A DNA stretch of 64,000 bases from CAXBBB01 sp963793245 (GTDB taxonomy: Bacteria > Bacteroidota > Rhodothermia > Rhodothermales > BA12). Made by a program: the position numbers and the translations under genes. Shown here piece by piece: positions 25,871-34,357 of this stretch. The notes under the pieces were generated by a model, which searched no databases, was not told the origin of the DNA, and was given only the letters and a program-made list of their open reading frames with translations. The DNA lies in the NCBI GenBank assembly GCA_963793245.1, contig CAWBZG010000002.1, forward strand, positions 496,001 to 560,000, read 5' to 3'. Position 1 is the stretch's first letter. The number at the start of each line of letters is the position of its first letter.

Positions 25871-26310
25871 AACGAGAGCAGATTCGCTAGTTCAAGTGGT
25901 GCAACGGCTTGGACGGAGTCTGTGTTCAGCCGGACTGCCCGCCGAAGCAACTTATCGTCCGTGGTGCAGAAGAAATCGGCGTGGGCGGCTGTGGCGAATG
26001 CGAGATGAACTGCGTCGAAGGAGCGAAGTCCCTGTTGCTCAAACGTGCTGGCTAGCTCGCGCGTTTTGGACGAGAACGGGGCTTCGACATCAGCCAGTTT
26101 CAACACGGCTTGCGCTGCAATGAGGCGTTTGGGATCGGAAACGCGACCAGTCTCGATGCGAAGCGCAGCTGATGTCGCCAGGCGATGTTCCTGTCGTCGA
26201 ATGGAGTGTAAGATCGCTTCGACGGCCTCAGCCTCAATCCGAACTCGGAACTGCGTGCGGTCGTCGAGCGGGCGCTGAATCGCGCAGGTGTCGAGATAGA
26301 GCAGCGGCAT
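25867..26310 (-). CDS. PIN-domain nuclease (VapC-like)
   Basis: PIN proteins are Mg2+-dependent RNases, often toxins. The 147-residue protein has the acidic active-site set: D7 (LYLDTCAIQRPLDD), E53 (ALRIETGRV), D99 (LRSFDAVHLAFA) and D118/D119 (CTTDDKLL). Length fits VapC-type toxins. It begins inside the 3' end of hisH2 (77-base overlap) and overlaps the small partner gene by 4 bases. It therefore sits in the middle of the amidino-sugar operon, which has no obvious need for an RNase. It was probably acquired separately. Confidence 0.85.
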   Translation of the reverse strand: MPLLYLDTCAIQRPLDDRTQFRVRIEAEAVEAILHSIRRQEHRLATSAALRIETGRVSDPKRLIAAQAVLKLADVEAPFSSKTRELASTFEQQGLRSFDAVHLAFATAAHADFFCTTDDKLLRRAVRLNTDSVQAVAPLELANLLSL

Positions 26311-26938
26311 GCGGCAACATAGTGCCTATTTCGGCGAACCCGGCGAGCAGCGCCATGCCGTGGCGGTGGCTTTTCTCGGGATGGAACTGCGCGCCCATTA
26401 CGTTGCCGTGTGCAATAGCGCCGGGGAAGCGGGTGCCGTGTGTCGTCCAGCCAAGTACGTCGGACGCGTCGTCGCAGCGGGCGTGGTAGCTGTGGACGAA
26501 GTAGTACGCCGGTTCGTCCGCTTGCGTGTCGAAGAGCGGATGCGCGTGCGCTACGTCGACTTCGTTCCAGCCCATGTGCGGCACTTTCAGGCCTTGCGCG
26601 GATACCGATGCGTCGAAGCGAACGACGTCGGCGTCGATCCAGCCCAGACCCGGAAGGGTACCTTCTTCGCTGCGTCGGCAGAGCAGTTGCATCCCCAGGC
26701 AGATGCCGAGAACGGGTGTTTGCTCATCGAGGACTTTGCGGTCGAGCACGTCGCGCAGGCCCGACGCGTCGAGTCCGCGCACGCCTGCATCCCAGGCGCC
26801 GACGCCAGGGAGAATCAGTTTGTCGGCCCGAGCGATCTGAGACGCGTCGCTCGTGACGACAGCCTGGACGCCGATGCGTCGGAGCATATTCCAGATCGAG
26901 CGCAGGTTGCCCACGCCGTAGTCGACGATGGCGATCAT
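26234..26938 (-). CDS. HisH-like glutamine amidotransferase (HisH2)
   Basis: This class I glutaminase releases ammonia for the HisF2/amidotransferase pair. From ATG 26938 (overlapping the acyltransferase stop as ATGA) the protein has 234 residues. The catalytic triad is visible: C80 in LGICLGMQLL, and H186 and E188 in FHPEKS. LILPGVGAW forms the oxyanion region. HisH proteins usually end about 15-20 residues after HPEK. Here a tail of about 25 more residues is translated from sequence that also encodes the start of the PIN gene, suggesting loss of the original stop when that module arrived. Confidence 0.9.
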   Translation of the reverse strand: MIAIVDYGVGNLRSIWNMLRRIGVQAVVTSDASQIARADKLILPGVGAWDAGVRGLDASGLRDVLDRKVLDEQTPVLGICLGMQLLCRRSEEGTLPGLGWIDADVVRFDASVSAQGLKVPHMGWNEVDVAHAHPLFDTQADEPAYYFVHSYHARCDDASDVLGWTTHGTRFPGAIAHGNVMGAQFHPEKSHRHGMALLAGFAEIGTMLPHAAALSRHLRDSAPARRPHAVPSSD

Positions 26939-27462
26939 GGTGTGCCGGGTTGAGCCATTCCGACGACCCGCGCGGGTGTGCCCCAGGCTTTGCTTCCCGC
27001 CGGAATATCGTGCGTCACCAAGCTGTTGGCGCCGATCACACAGCCGTCGCCAATCGTCACGCCCTTGGAGACGACGACATTCGGGCCGAGGTAGACTCGG
27101 TTTCCAATCACCGTTGGTGCGCGCTCGGCAATCGCTTCTCCGCCCGAGAGCACGTGCCGAACGGTGTCGTGCGTATAGATCTGCGCGCCCGCCGACACGT
27201 TGCACCAGTCGCCGATGGTCAGTCCGCCGCTGCCGTCGAGAATTGTGTTGGGGCCGATCCACGTGTTCGCGCCGACCTGAACGTCGCCCAGGACGAGTAC
27301 GTTGTCGTAGGCCGACGCGCCCTCGCCCCAGCCCAGTGCCTGCGCCTTCTCCCATCGATCCACGATGTAATCGCCGAACGGCAGCGTGCGATGCCAGCGG
27401 GCGTCGAGGTCGGAACGACGGTCGCGCCAAAACGCGCGGAGCGAGGCAAACAGGTCAGTCAT
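26935..27462 (-). CDS. hexapeptide-repeat acyltransferase
   Basis: This 175-residue protein is a left-handed beta-helix acyltransferase. It has repeated hexapeptides with I/V/L every sixth residue from about 55 (VLGDVQVGANTWIGPNTILDG through VYLGPNVVVSKGVTIGDGCV) and ends with GSKAWGTPARVVG, as in sugar O- or N-acetyltransferases. A likely catalytic His is in IYTHDTV. In this cluster it probably acetylates the amino group made by the DegT aminotransferase, giving the N-acetyl substrate for the amidotransferase. That order is an inference from gene content. Confidence 0.88.
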   Translation of the reverse strand: MTDLFASLRAFWRDRRSDLDARWHRTLPFGDYIVDRWEKAQALGWGEGASAYDNVLVLGDVQVGANTWIGPNTILDGSGGLTIGDWCNVSAGAQIYTHDTVRHVLSGGEAIAERAPTVIGNRVYLGPNVVVSKGVTIGDGCVIGANSLVTHDIPAGSKAWGTPARVVGMAQPGTP

Positions 27463-27509
27463 GTCCGAGAGGGTAGTGGAGGCGAGTCGCGTGGCTCAGT
27501 AGTGCGGTG

Positions 27510-28514
27510 TCATGCGACCAACACCGGGACGCCGACGCGCATTCCGTCGCCGCTCTTGGCGATGGCGTCTTGGGCGGCGTAGTAGCGGGCGGCGCGGGCG
27601 ATGCCTTCTTCCAGGTCGACTTTTGCGCGGAAGCCGAGTAGTTCGGCGGCCTTTTCGACCGAGGGGATGCGCAGTTCTACGTCGGCGTAGTCTTTGGGCA
27701 TGAACACGATCTTGGAGCGCGATTCGAGCACACGCACGACGGTCGACGCCAGCCCGTAGATCGTCGTCACGGCGCGCTGGTTGCCGATGTTGAACGATTC
27801 GCCGACGGCAGCCGGGTGCTCCATCGCGAGCAGCACGCCGTCGACCATGTCGTCCAGATGGCACCACGCGCGGATCTGAGTCCCATCGCCATGAACTTCG
27901 ATGGTTTCACCCTTTATGGCTTTGCGAATGAACGTCCGCAGTGCGCCTTCTCCGACCTGACCAGCGCCGTAGACGTTGAACGGGCGTACGACGGTCGTCG
28001 GCAAGCCGCGCTCCTGGTAGTAGGCGATGGCGAGGTGCTCACTCGCCAGTTTGCTGACGGCGTACGTCCACCGCGCCTCGCCGACCTTGCCGATCACACA
28101 GTCGTCGACTTCGGACGAGCGGAAGGCGTTGGTGCCGAACACCTCGCTGGTCGAGAAGCATACGACGCGCGAGCAGTTGTCGAGCGTCGACGCGGCTTCG
28201 AGCACGTTGGCCGTTCCGATCATGTCGACCTGCATCGTCGTGACGGGGCGCAGCAGTACGCTGTCGACTCCGGCAATCGCGGCGCAGTGAACGACGACGT
28301 TGGCGCCCTGCATCGACTCGGTTAGGTGAGCCGCGTCGAGGATATCGCCTTTGATGACCGTCAGGTTCGGGTGGTCGTGGTAGGGACGCGTTTTGAGCGC
28401 GTTGCGCGTCAGGTTGTCGTAGACGACGACGCGGTTGGTCTCGACGAGCCGTCCGATTAAGGACGAGCCGATGAAGCCTGCGCCTCCGGTGATGAAGATG
28501 GTCTGGTCGGTCAT
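27510..28514 (-). CDS. NAD-dependent epimerase/dehydratase (extended SDR)
   Basis: The start is ATG 28514, 4 bases after the aminotransferase stop, giving 334 residues. It has an N-terminal Rossmann motif GGAGFIGS (10-17), an active-site Ser region at 121-123 (CFSTSEVFG) and the YxxxK pair Y151/K155. VVRPFNVYGAGQ and the C-terminal FNIGNQ region are typical of nucleotide-sugar epimerases or dehydratases. The exact sugar is not predictable. It belongs to the surface-sugar operon. Confidence 0.9.
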   Translation of the reverse strand: MTDQTIFITGGAGFIGSSLIGRLVETNRVVVYDNLTRNALKTRPYHDHPNLTVIKGDILDAAHLTESMQGANVVVHCAAIAGVDSVLLRPVTTMQVDMIGTANVLEAASTLDNCSRVVCFSTSEVFGTNAFRSSEVDDCVIGKVGEARWTYAVSKLASEHLAIAYYQERGLPTTVVRPFNVYGAGQVGEGALRTFIRKAIKGETIEVHGDGTQIRAWCHLDDMVDGVLLAMEHPAAVGESFNIGNQRAVTTIYGLASTVVRVLESRSKIVFMPKDYADVELRIPSVEKAAELLGFRAKVDLEEGIARAARYYAAQDAIAKSGDGMRVGVPVLVA

Positions 28515-28518
28515 GAGG

Positions 28519-29673
28519 TCAGGCGGTTGCGTAGACGAGAGGACGGTGGAGTTCGGAGTGGGCGCGCAGCAGCGCATCGGCAACGCGGACTTGCTGCGCT
28601 TCGGTGATCGTCGGAAAGAGCGGGAGGGCGAGCGAGGCGGACTCGGCCAGGTGCGCACCGGGGAAGTCGCCGCTGGTAAAGCCGTATTTCCCCGAGTAGT
28701 AACCGAGCGTCGGGACGGCGTGCGTGCCCTGCCGAGTGGCGATGCCCTGAGCGTCGAGGTCGGCCATGACGCCGTCGCGCAAAGAGCGCAGCGCATCGGA
28801 GTCGTCGCCCACAAAGCGCGTCACGTAGGACTGATAGCTGTGCCCGATGTGAGCCGGAGCCGAGGGAAGACGGAGCCAGTCGACGCCTGCAAACAGCGCG
28901 TCGTAGCGGGCAGCAGCAGCCCGGCGTCCAGTCAGGATGTCATCCGCGCGGTCCATCTGTGCCGAACCTAGCGCGCCTTGCAGGTCGGTCATGCGGAAGT
29001 TGAAGCCCAGATTGGGGAAGTCGCCAAAGCCTGATCCGCCCGCGCCGTGGTTTCGGAGTGAGTCGATCCGCTCGGTCAGCGCTGGGTCGTTGGTCGTGAT
29101 CATGCCGCCTTCTCCGGTCGTGATCGCCTTGCGCGGGTGGAAACTGAAGCAGCCCGCGTCGCCCAGGCTCCCGACGTGTTTGCCGCGATAGGTCGTCCCG
29201 AATCCGCAGGCTGCATCTTCGACGGCGAACAGGTCGTGGCGCCGCGCGAACGCTAAGACGGCGTCCATGTCGGCAGACAGTCCGAACAGGTGGACGGGGA
29301 CGATGACACGCGTTCGGTCGGTGACCGCGGCTTCGAGTTGGGCGGGGTCGAGGTTGAACGTGCCAGGGTCGATGTCGACGAAGACGGCGCGGGCACCCAG
29401 GTGTTCGGCGGCGTGGGCCGTCGCGACCCAGGTAAAGGCGGGCACGATGACTTCGTCGCCCGGACCGATGCCTAGAGACGAAAGCGCGGCGTGGAGCGCC
29501 GTCGAGCACGAGGTCGTCGCGAGGGCGTGGCGTGCTCCGGTGAACAGGGCGAACTTCTGCTCGAACGCGGCGACGTGCGGTCCCTGCACCAGCCAGCCGG
29601 TGTCGAGCGGGGCCAGAACAGCGTCGCGTTCGGCGTCGCCTAGCAGCGTTTGCGTGATGGGGATTGGAAGCAC
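28519..29673 (-). CDS. DegT/DnrJ/EryC1/StrS sugar aminotransferase
   Basis: These PLP enzymes add an amino group to a keto nucleotide sugar. I choose GTG 29673 (384 residues, MLPIPITQT...), because homology-like sequence begins there and the length matches the family. An open frame continues to 29889 without recognisable sequence. The PLP lysine is K182 in FSFHPRKAITTGEGGMI, with the usual VEDAACGFGTTYRGK upstream and NFRMTDLQGALG downstream. It is the first gene of the minus-strand sugar cluster. The 228-base gap to 29901 should hold its promoter. Confidence 0.9.
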   Translation of the reverse strand: MLPIPITQTLLGDAERDAVLAPLDTGWLVQGPHVAAFEQKFALFTGARHALATTSCSTALHAALSSLGIGPGDEVIVPAFTWVATAHAAEHLGARAVFVDIDPGTFNLDPAQLEAAVTDRTRVIVPVHLFGLSADMDAVLAFARRHDLFAVEDAACGFGTTYRGKHVGSLGDAGCFSFHPRKAITTGEGGMITTNDPALTERIDSLRNHGAGGSGFGDFPNLGFNFRMTDLQGALGSAQMDRADDILTGRRAAAARYDALFAGVDWLRLPSAPAHIGHSYQSYVTRFVGDDSDALRSLRDGVMADLDAQGIATRQGTHAVPTLGYYSGKYGFTSGDFPGAHLAESASLALPLFPTITEAQQVRVADALLRAHSELHRPLVYATA

Positions 29674-29901
29674 GGAGCGGATTGGTCGGAGAGGTGCTGC
29701 GTGGCAAGGCAAAGTGTGTTCCTTGGCCGTTATCGTCCGCTTTTCGGCATCTGAGAGAACGGAGCACCGCCAGCGCATCTGGGTGGCGGCAAATCGTTCC
29801 GCGCCATCCTCCGCGCTGCAACGCGTGGGAAACTCATGCGGATTGGAGGAGCCGAGCGTGTTGGCGACGGTCCCACCTGACACACCCACTCACGACGCTT
29901 C

Positions 29902-30852
29902 ATGCCGGATACGCTCACCCTCGCTCTCGACTGGACCCCCAATACCAACCACACCGGTTTCTACGTCGCCCAGGCGAAAGGCTGGTATCGGGATGTCGGA
30001 ATCGACGTTCGGATCACGCATCCGGGTGAGGACGACTACGGGACGACGCCTGCGCGCAAGGTGGCGGAGGGTAGAGCCGATCTCGCCATCGCCCCGTCCG
30101 AGAGCATTCTCAGCTACCGCATCGCCGCAGAGCCGGTCCCGCTCCGTGCGATTGCTGCTGTTCTGGCGCGCGACGCGAGCGCGGTCGTGACGCTTGCGAG
30201 CAGCGGGCTGGATCGCCCATCTGCACTCGATGGTCGCACATATGCGTCGTACGAAGCGCGCTTCGAGGATGCCATCGTCCAGGCGATGGTGCGCGCCGAC
30301 GGCGGATCGGGCGACGTGCAGATCAGCTATCCGCGCAAGTTGGGCATCTGGGACACGCTGCTCGCAGGCGACGCCGATGCGACGTGGATTTTCGATCCGT
30401 GGGAGGGCGTGCAGGCCGACCGCGAAGGTGTCGCCCTCAACCGCTTCACGCTGGCGGACTATGGCATTCCGTACGGGTACAGCCCCGTTCTCGCCGTCCG
30501 TGAGGATCTCATCGACCAGAACGCCGATGCGCTACGCTCCTTCCTCAGGGCCTCACGACGCGGATTCATCTGGGCCGCCGATAACCCCGACGCCGCCGCC
30601 GATCTGCTGATCCAACACGCGGATCATGCGACGCTCGCCGACACCGAGTTTGTGCGGCAGAGTCAGCGGGCCATAGCGCCATACTACATGGACGAAGGAG
30701 AGTCATGGGGGACGATGCGCTCGGACGTGTGGGAATCGTTCGTCGGCTGGCTGACCGATCGCGGGTTGATCGTCGATCGGGCGGGAAATCCGCTCCCCAC
30801 TCCCGCACCGTCGACGCTGTTCACCAACGATTTGCTACCGAACGCTGAGTGA
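29902..30852 (+). CDS. NMT1/THI5-like substrate-binding protein without signal peptide
   Basis: This 316-residue protein begins MPDTLTLALDWTPNTNHTGFYVAQAKGWY, the signature of NMT1/ThiY-type binding proteins that bind pyrimidine or thiamine precursors for ABC importers. No signal peptide or lipobox precedes it, and no permease or ATPase gene is adjacent. The active His and CCCFC cluster described for yeast Thi5 are not seen, so it is unlikely to be an HMP-P synthase. It may be cytosolic, or a signal could have been missed. The 3' end overlaps the convergent DUF3037 gene by 18 bases. Confidence 0.8.
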   Translation: MPDTLTLALDWTPNTNHTGFYVAQAKGWYRDVGIDVRITHPGEDDYGTTPARKVAEGRADLAIAPSESILSYRIAAEPVPLRAIAAVLARDASAVVTLASSGLDRPSALDGRTYASYEARFEDAIVQAMVRADGGSGDVQISYPRKLGIWDTLLAGDADATWIFDPWEGVQADREGVALNRFTLADYGIPYGYSPVLAVREDLIDQNADALRSFLRASRRGFIWAADNPDAAADLLIQHADHATLADTEFVRQSQRAIAPYYMDEGESWGTMRSDVWESFVGWLTDRGLIVDRAGNPLPTPAPSTLFTNDLLPNAE

Positions 30853-31215
30853 GGCGGAGATCTGTGCCAGCGCTTGGGCCGGGTCGCGCGTGAGGCCGGT
30901 GCGGACGGGCGAAGGTTGTAGAACGGTCGAGCGCGTCGCCGTCAGCCAGTGGAAGCGCTCGGACGGTGGCAGCAGACCGATGGGCGCCGCATCTGGTCCA
31001 CCATCGACCACTTTGCGGAGCGCTTCGAGCGCGCGGCGCAACAACTCGGCGTCGGCATAGCGCAGCGAGGAGTCGAGCGGCACGAGCGTGCAGTCGAGAA
31101 ACCGGCGCTGTCGGCAACTCACAATCGCGCCGACCGTGACGCCATCGCCCGTTGGGACGTGGACGGCACGAATGAGCGCGTAGTCGTAGGCGACCAAAGG
31201 AGAGGTGTCGTCCAT
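30835..31215 (-). CDS. DUF3037 family protein
   Basis: The start is ATG 31215, one base after the kinase stop, giving 126 residues. YDYALIRAVHVPTGDGVTVGAIVSCRQRRFLDC and LAQISASL match the DUF3037 pattern as I remember it, a family whose genes often follow HipA-like kinase genes. No enzymatic motif is visible. A tight two-gene unit with the upstream kinase is clear. A role as substrate, regulator or antitoxin is inference. Confidence 0.75.
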   Translation of the reverse strand: MDDTSPLVAYDYALIRAVHVPTGDGVTVGAIVSCRQRRFLDCTLVPLDSSLRYADAELLRRALEALRKVVDGGPDAAPIGLLPPSERFHWLTATRSTVLQPSPVRTGLTRDPAQALAQISASLSVR

Positions 31216-31216
31216 C

Positions 31217-32056
31217 TCAGCGCCGGTACGCTTTTTCGACGCGGTCTGGCCCCGCCGTGTGCGCTCGAAAGGCTTCGTCGACCCACGCACGATCGGGCGA
31301 TAAGCGCGTCTGGAAGTAGCGGGCGTAGGCGGCTCGGGCGAGTGCCGCGGTCTCGAACGGCGGCGTTCGACCCGCTGGCGCGTGCATCAGCAGTTCATCC
31401 GGTACGTCGGCCAGAATGCTGTCGATTATGTCACGCGTTAGGACAGGAGCGAGGCGAGCGTCGGCGGACGGGATCTCGGTCGCGAGCGGCAGCAGGATGT
31501 GCTCCTTGATCATCTCGAACGGCGTCTGCATGCGTGCCTCGTCCGTGTTGGCCCAGTCGTGGTGGAAGTAGAGCGCTGCGCCATGGTCGATCAGCCAGAC
31601 CTTCGGCCCGCCATCGGACGGAGCGACGATCAGGTTGGGGTTGCGCGCCGTGCGGTCGATGTTAGTCGTCAGCGCGTCGAGCCACACGATCTCCGACGCC
31701 AGTTGAGGGGAGATCAGGTCGGCGTGGGCGAGCGGGTCGAACGGAAACGCGCCGTCGATAAACCGTAAGCCGACGTTCAGGCCATGGCTCGCGCGCAGGA
31801 TGTCCTGAATCTCCGCATCCGGCTCGGCGCGCCCAAAGTCCGAGGAGAGATCGACGAGTGCTACGTCCGGCATCGGCAATCCGATTGCACGCGCGATTTC
31901 CCCTACGATCACTTCGGCGATCAATGCTCTGGCGCCCTGACCGGCGCCTCTGAACTTGACAACGAACAGCCCGCCGTCCGTGTCGACGAGAGCGGGGAGC
32001 GATCCGCCTTCGCGCAGCGGCGTGACGTAGCGGTGGGCGGCGGAGGTGGAGAGCAT
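31217..32056 (-). CDS. HipA-like kinase (HipA_2 type)
   Basis: Start at ATG 32056 (279 residues). An open extension upstream to 32182 overlaps the divergent gene and looks untranslated. Kinase features: K34 in FVVKFRG as the ATP lysine, E48 in the following helix, catalytic loop N132-D134-R135-N139 (TNIDRTARNPNL), and metal-binding D157 (LIDHGAALYFHH). This is the HipA fold, which phosphorylates proteins such as GltX in classic toxins, but it is shorter (E. coli HipA about 440) and lacks a HipB partner. It is paired with DUF3037 by a one-base gap. Confidence 0.8.
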   Translation of the reverse strand: MLSTSAAHRYVTPLREGGSLPALVDTDGGLFVVKFRGAGQGARALIAEVIVGEIARAIGLPMPDVALVDLSSDFGRAEPDAEIQDILRASHGLNVGLRFIDGAFPFDPLAHADLISPQLASEIVWLDALTTNIDRTARNPNLIVAPSDGGPKVWLIDHGAALYFHHDWANTDEARMQTPFEMIKEHILLPLATEIPSADARLAPVLTRDIIDSILADVPDELLMHAPAGRTPPFETAALARAAYARYFQTRLSPDRAWVDEAFRAHTAGPDRVEKAYRR

Positions 32057-32145
32057 GGCGGATGACACGGCGCGTCCAGGGCGGGGTTTCGGGTAACCGG
32101 GAGACGGTGTCTCCGTAGGCACGGCAAACCTGACGCCCGATTCCG

Positions 32146-32577
32146 ATGACCATCCAAACGTACGTCGATATCGCCGCCTCACCCGAGCGGGTCTGGCAGG
32201 TACTGACCGATTTCGCGCGCCACCCCGAGTGGAATCCGTTCATCCGACACATCAGCGGCGCTGCGCGTGTCGGCGAGCGGCTGCGTGTGGAGTTGGGGCC
32301 GCCCGGCAAGAAGCCGATGACGTTCAAGCCGGTCGTTCTGGAGGCCGAGCCGCATCAGGCGTTCGTGTGGCGCGGCACACTAGGTGCCGGATGGATCTTC
32401 GCTGGCGAGCACTCCTTCCGACTGGAGGCGCACAAAGGCGGCACCCGTTTCCATCACCGCGAGACGTTCGGCGGCGTGCTCGTCCCGCTCCTGCGAAAGA
32501 GCCTCGATGCCGACACGCGCGCTGGCTTCGAGGCGATGAACGCGGCCCTCAAAGCCGAGGTCGAGTGTGAAGCGTAG
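32146..32577 (+). CDS. SRPBCC (START-like) domain protein
   Basis: This 143-residue protein shows the SRPBCC/polyketide-cyclase pattern: YVDIAASPERVWQVLTDFARHPEWNPFIRHI at the N-terminus, LEAEPHQAFVWRGTLG in the middle and TRFHHRETFGGVLVPLL followed by a long C-terminal helix with the FEAMNAALK end. Such proteins bind hydrophobic ligands in a deep cavity. The ligand is unknown. It is divergent from the HipA-like gene, with 89 bases between the starts. Confidence 0.88.
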   Translation: MTIQTYVDIAASPERVWQVLTDFARHPEWNPFIRHISGAARVGERLRVELGPPGKKPMTFKPVVLEAEPHQAFVWRGTLGAGWIFAGEHSFRLEAHKGGTRFHHRETFGGVLVPLLRKSLDADTRAGFEAMNAALKAEVECEA

Positions 32578-32631
32578 CCTGGTTATCTGCTTGCGGCAAA
32601 GGGCATGGGTGTATTGCGCGAAGACAAGCGC

Positions 32632-32670
32632 TTCCGGCCCACTCCTGCACACGAACACCACGGGCCGGAA
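32632..32670. repeat. inverted repeat downstream of the SRPBCC gene
   Basis: TTCCGGCCC (32632-32640) and GGGCCGGAA (32662-32670) pair perfectly across 21 bases. A CTTTTT run lies about 22 bases further on, so termination is possible but not classical. The rest of the 193-base gap to the SulP gene shows no clear promoter. Confidence 0.4.
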
Positions 32671-32770
32671 CGTATTCTGGGCCTCTTTTTAGCGCAGCCG
32701 AGCGTCCAGAGGCGGGACAGCACGGGCGCGCCGGACCCGCCGTCCGACCCCACGCCGAACCGACGAGCAG

Positions 32771-34300
32771 TTGAACATATCCAAAGTTTTCGGAGACCCC
32801 CGCTACGGTCTCTCGCTTCCCTCTATCCGCAGTATCAAGGAGCAGTGGTTCGGCAACGTCCGCGCTGACTTGTTGGCGGGCATCGTCGTGGCGCTGGCAC
32901 TGATCCCCGAAGCGATTGCTTTTTCGATCATCGCAGGTGTCGACCCTAAAGTCGGGTTGTACGCGTCGTTTATCATCGCGTGTACAACCGCGTTCGTCGG
33001 TGGGCGCCCGGCGATGATCTCGGCGGCGACGGGGGCGATGGCGCTCGTCATGATCACCCTCGTCCGCGATCATGGACTGGAGTACCTCTTTGCTGCGGCG
33101 ATTCTGACGGGAATCCTCCAGGTTCTGTTCGGCATCTTTCGGTTGGGCCGCTACATGAAGTTCGTTCCGAAAGCGGTTCTGACCGGCTTCGTCAACGCGC
33201 TGGCGATTCTGATTTTCATGGCGCAATTGCCGCTCTTCGTCGAGCAAGGCTGGTTGATGTACGCTGTCGTCGCTGGTGGACTGGCGGTCATCTATCTGCT
33301 GCCGCGCGTCACCAACGTGATTCCCTCGCCTCTGGTCGCCATCGTCGGGCTGACGATTCTGATCGTCGCGATGGGCGGCGGCGGGCTGATGACGGTCGGC
33401 GATATGGGCGAGCTTCCGACGGCGCTTCCGGCCTTCGGCATCCCCAATGTGCCGCTGAATCTGGCTACGCTCGCAATCATCTTTCCGGTGTCGCTCGCCT
33501 TGGCGCTCGTCGGTCTGATCGAGTCGCTGCTGACGGCTAGCATCGTAGACGAGATGACGGATACGCCGTCGGACAAGAACGTCGAGTCGCGCGGGCAGGG
33601 CATCGCCAACGTGATCACGGGCTTTTTTGGCGGAATGGCCGGATGCGCGATGATCGGCCAGTCGGTGATCAACGTCAAGTCGGGCGGACGCGGTAGGCTG
33701 TCGACGTTCGCGGCGGGGGCGTTTCTGCTGCTGTTCATCCTCGTGCTGTCGGATTACCTAGTGCTGATCCCGATGGGAGCGCTCGTCGCTGTCATGTTCA
33801 TGGTGTCGATCGGCACGTTCGACTGGTCGAGCCTGCGCGTCGACAAGCTGCCGTTTACCGAAACGCTCGTCATGGTCACGACGGTCGGCGTCGTGCTCTA
33901 CACGCACAACCTGGCGCTGGGCGTGTTCGTCGGCATCGTGCTGGCGGCCTTGCTCTTCGCGCGCCACGTCGCCGACGTTGCGTTCATGGAAGACAGACTC
34001 TCAGACGACGGGCGGACGCGCACATACACGGTCGTCGGCAACCTCTTCTTCGTTACGGTAACCGGCTTCCTCGATCACTTCGACTTTCAGGAAGATGTAG
34101 ACCGCGTCGTCGTCGATCTGTCCAAGTCCAGCGTGTGGGACGCTTCGGCAGTCGCCGCGCTCGACAAAGCCATCCTGCGCTTCCGCAAGCGCGGCATTGA
34201 CGCCCGCATCGTCGGCTTGGCCGGACGCAGCGCTGAACTCGTCGAGCGCGTCGCCGTCCACGATAAGCCAGGCGCTGAACTGGCTCCGGCGGGGCACTGA
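32771..34300 (+). CDS. SulP family anion transporter with STAS domain
   Basis: SulP proteins carry sulfate, bicarbonate or organic anions. The 509-residue protein has about eleven membrane helices. VRADLLAGIVVALALIPEAIAFSIIAGVDPKVGLYAS and the FFGGMAGCAMIGQSVINVKSGGRGRLS segment are family hallmarks. A short C-terminal STAS domain follows (DRVVVDLSKSSVWDASAVAALDKAI). The start is TTG 32771, since no ATG precedes the conserved region. The substrate is not predictable. The short STAS region and bacterial SulP features allow bicarbonate or sulfate. Confidence 0.93.
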   Translation: MNISKVFGDPRYGLSLPSIRSIKEQWFGNVRADLLAGIVVALALIPEAIAFSIIAGVDPKVGLYASFIIACTTAFVGGRPAMISAATGAMALVMITLVRDHGLEYLFAAAILTGILQVLFGIFRLGRYMKFVPKAVLTGFVNALAILIFMAQLPLFVEQGWLMYAVVAGGLAVIYLLPRVTNVIPSPLVAIVGLTILIVAMGGGGLMTVGDMGELPTALPAFGIPNVPLNLATLAIIFPVSLALALVGLIESLLTASIVDEMTDTPSDKNVESRGQGIANVITGFFGGMAGCAMIGQSVINVKSGGRGRLSTFAAGAFLLLFILVLSDYLVLIPMGALVAVMFMVSIGTFDWSSLRVDKLPFTETLVMVTTVGVVLYTHNLALGVFVGIVLAALLFARHVADVAFMEDRLSDDGRTRTYTVVGNLFFVTVTGFLDHFDFQEDVDRVVVDLSKSSVWDASAVAALDKAILRFRKRGIDARIVGLAGRSAELVERVAVHDKPGAELAPAGH

Positions 34301-34357
34301 GGAGAGGGAAACAGCGCCCTTCCTGCGCGTAACAAAAGACACACTGTGCCTCTTGTC

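Noticed and set aside
24868..26938. hisF and hisH as histidine biosynthesis genes
   Set aside because: HisF lacks the catalytic Asp11, the N-terminus is of HisF2 type, and the neighbours are sugar genes; no other his gene is present.
29902..30852. Thi5-type HMP-P synthase
   Set aside because: The active His and CCCFC motif of Thi5 are not seen, so only binding-protein similarity remains.
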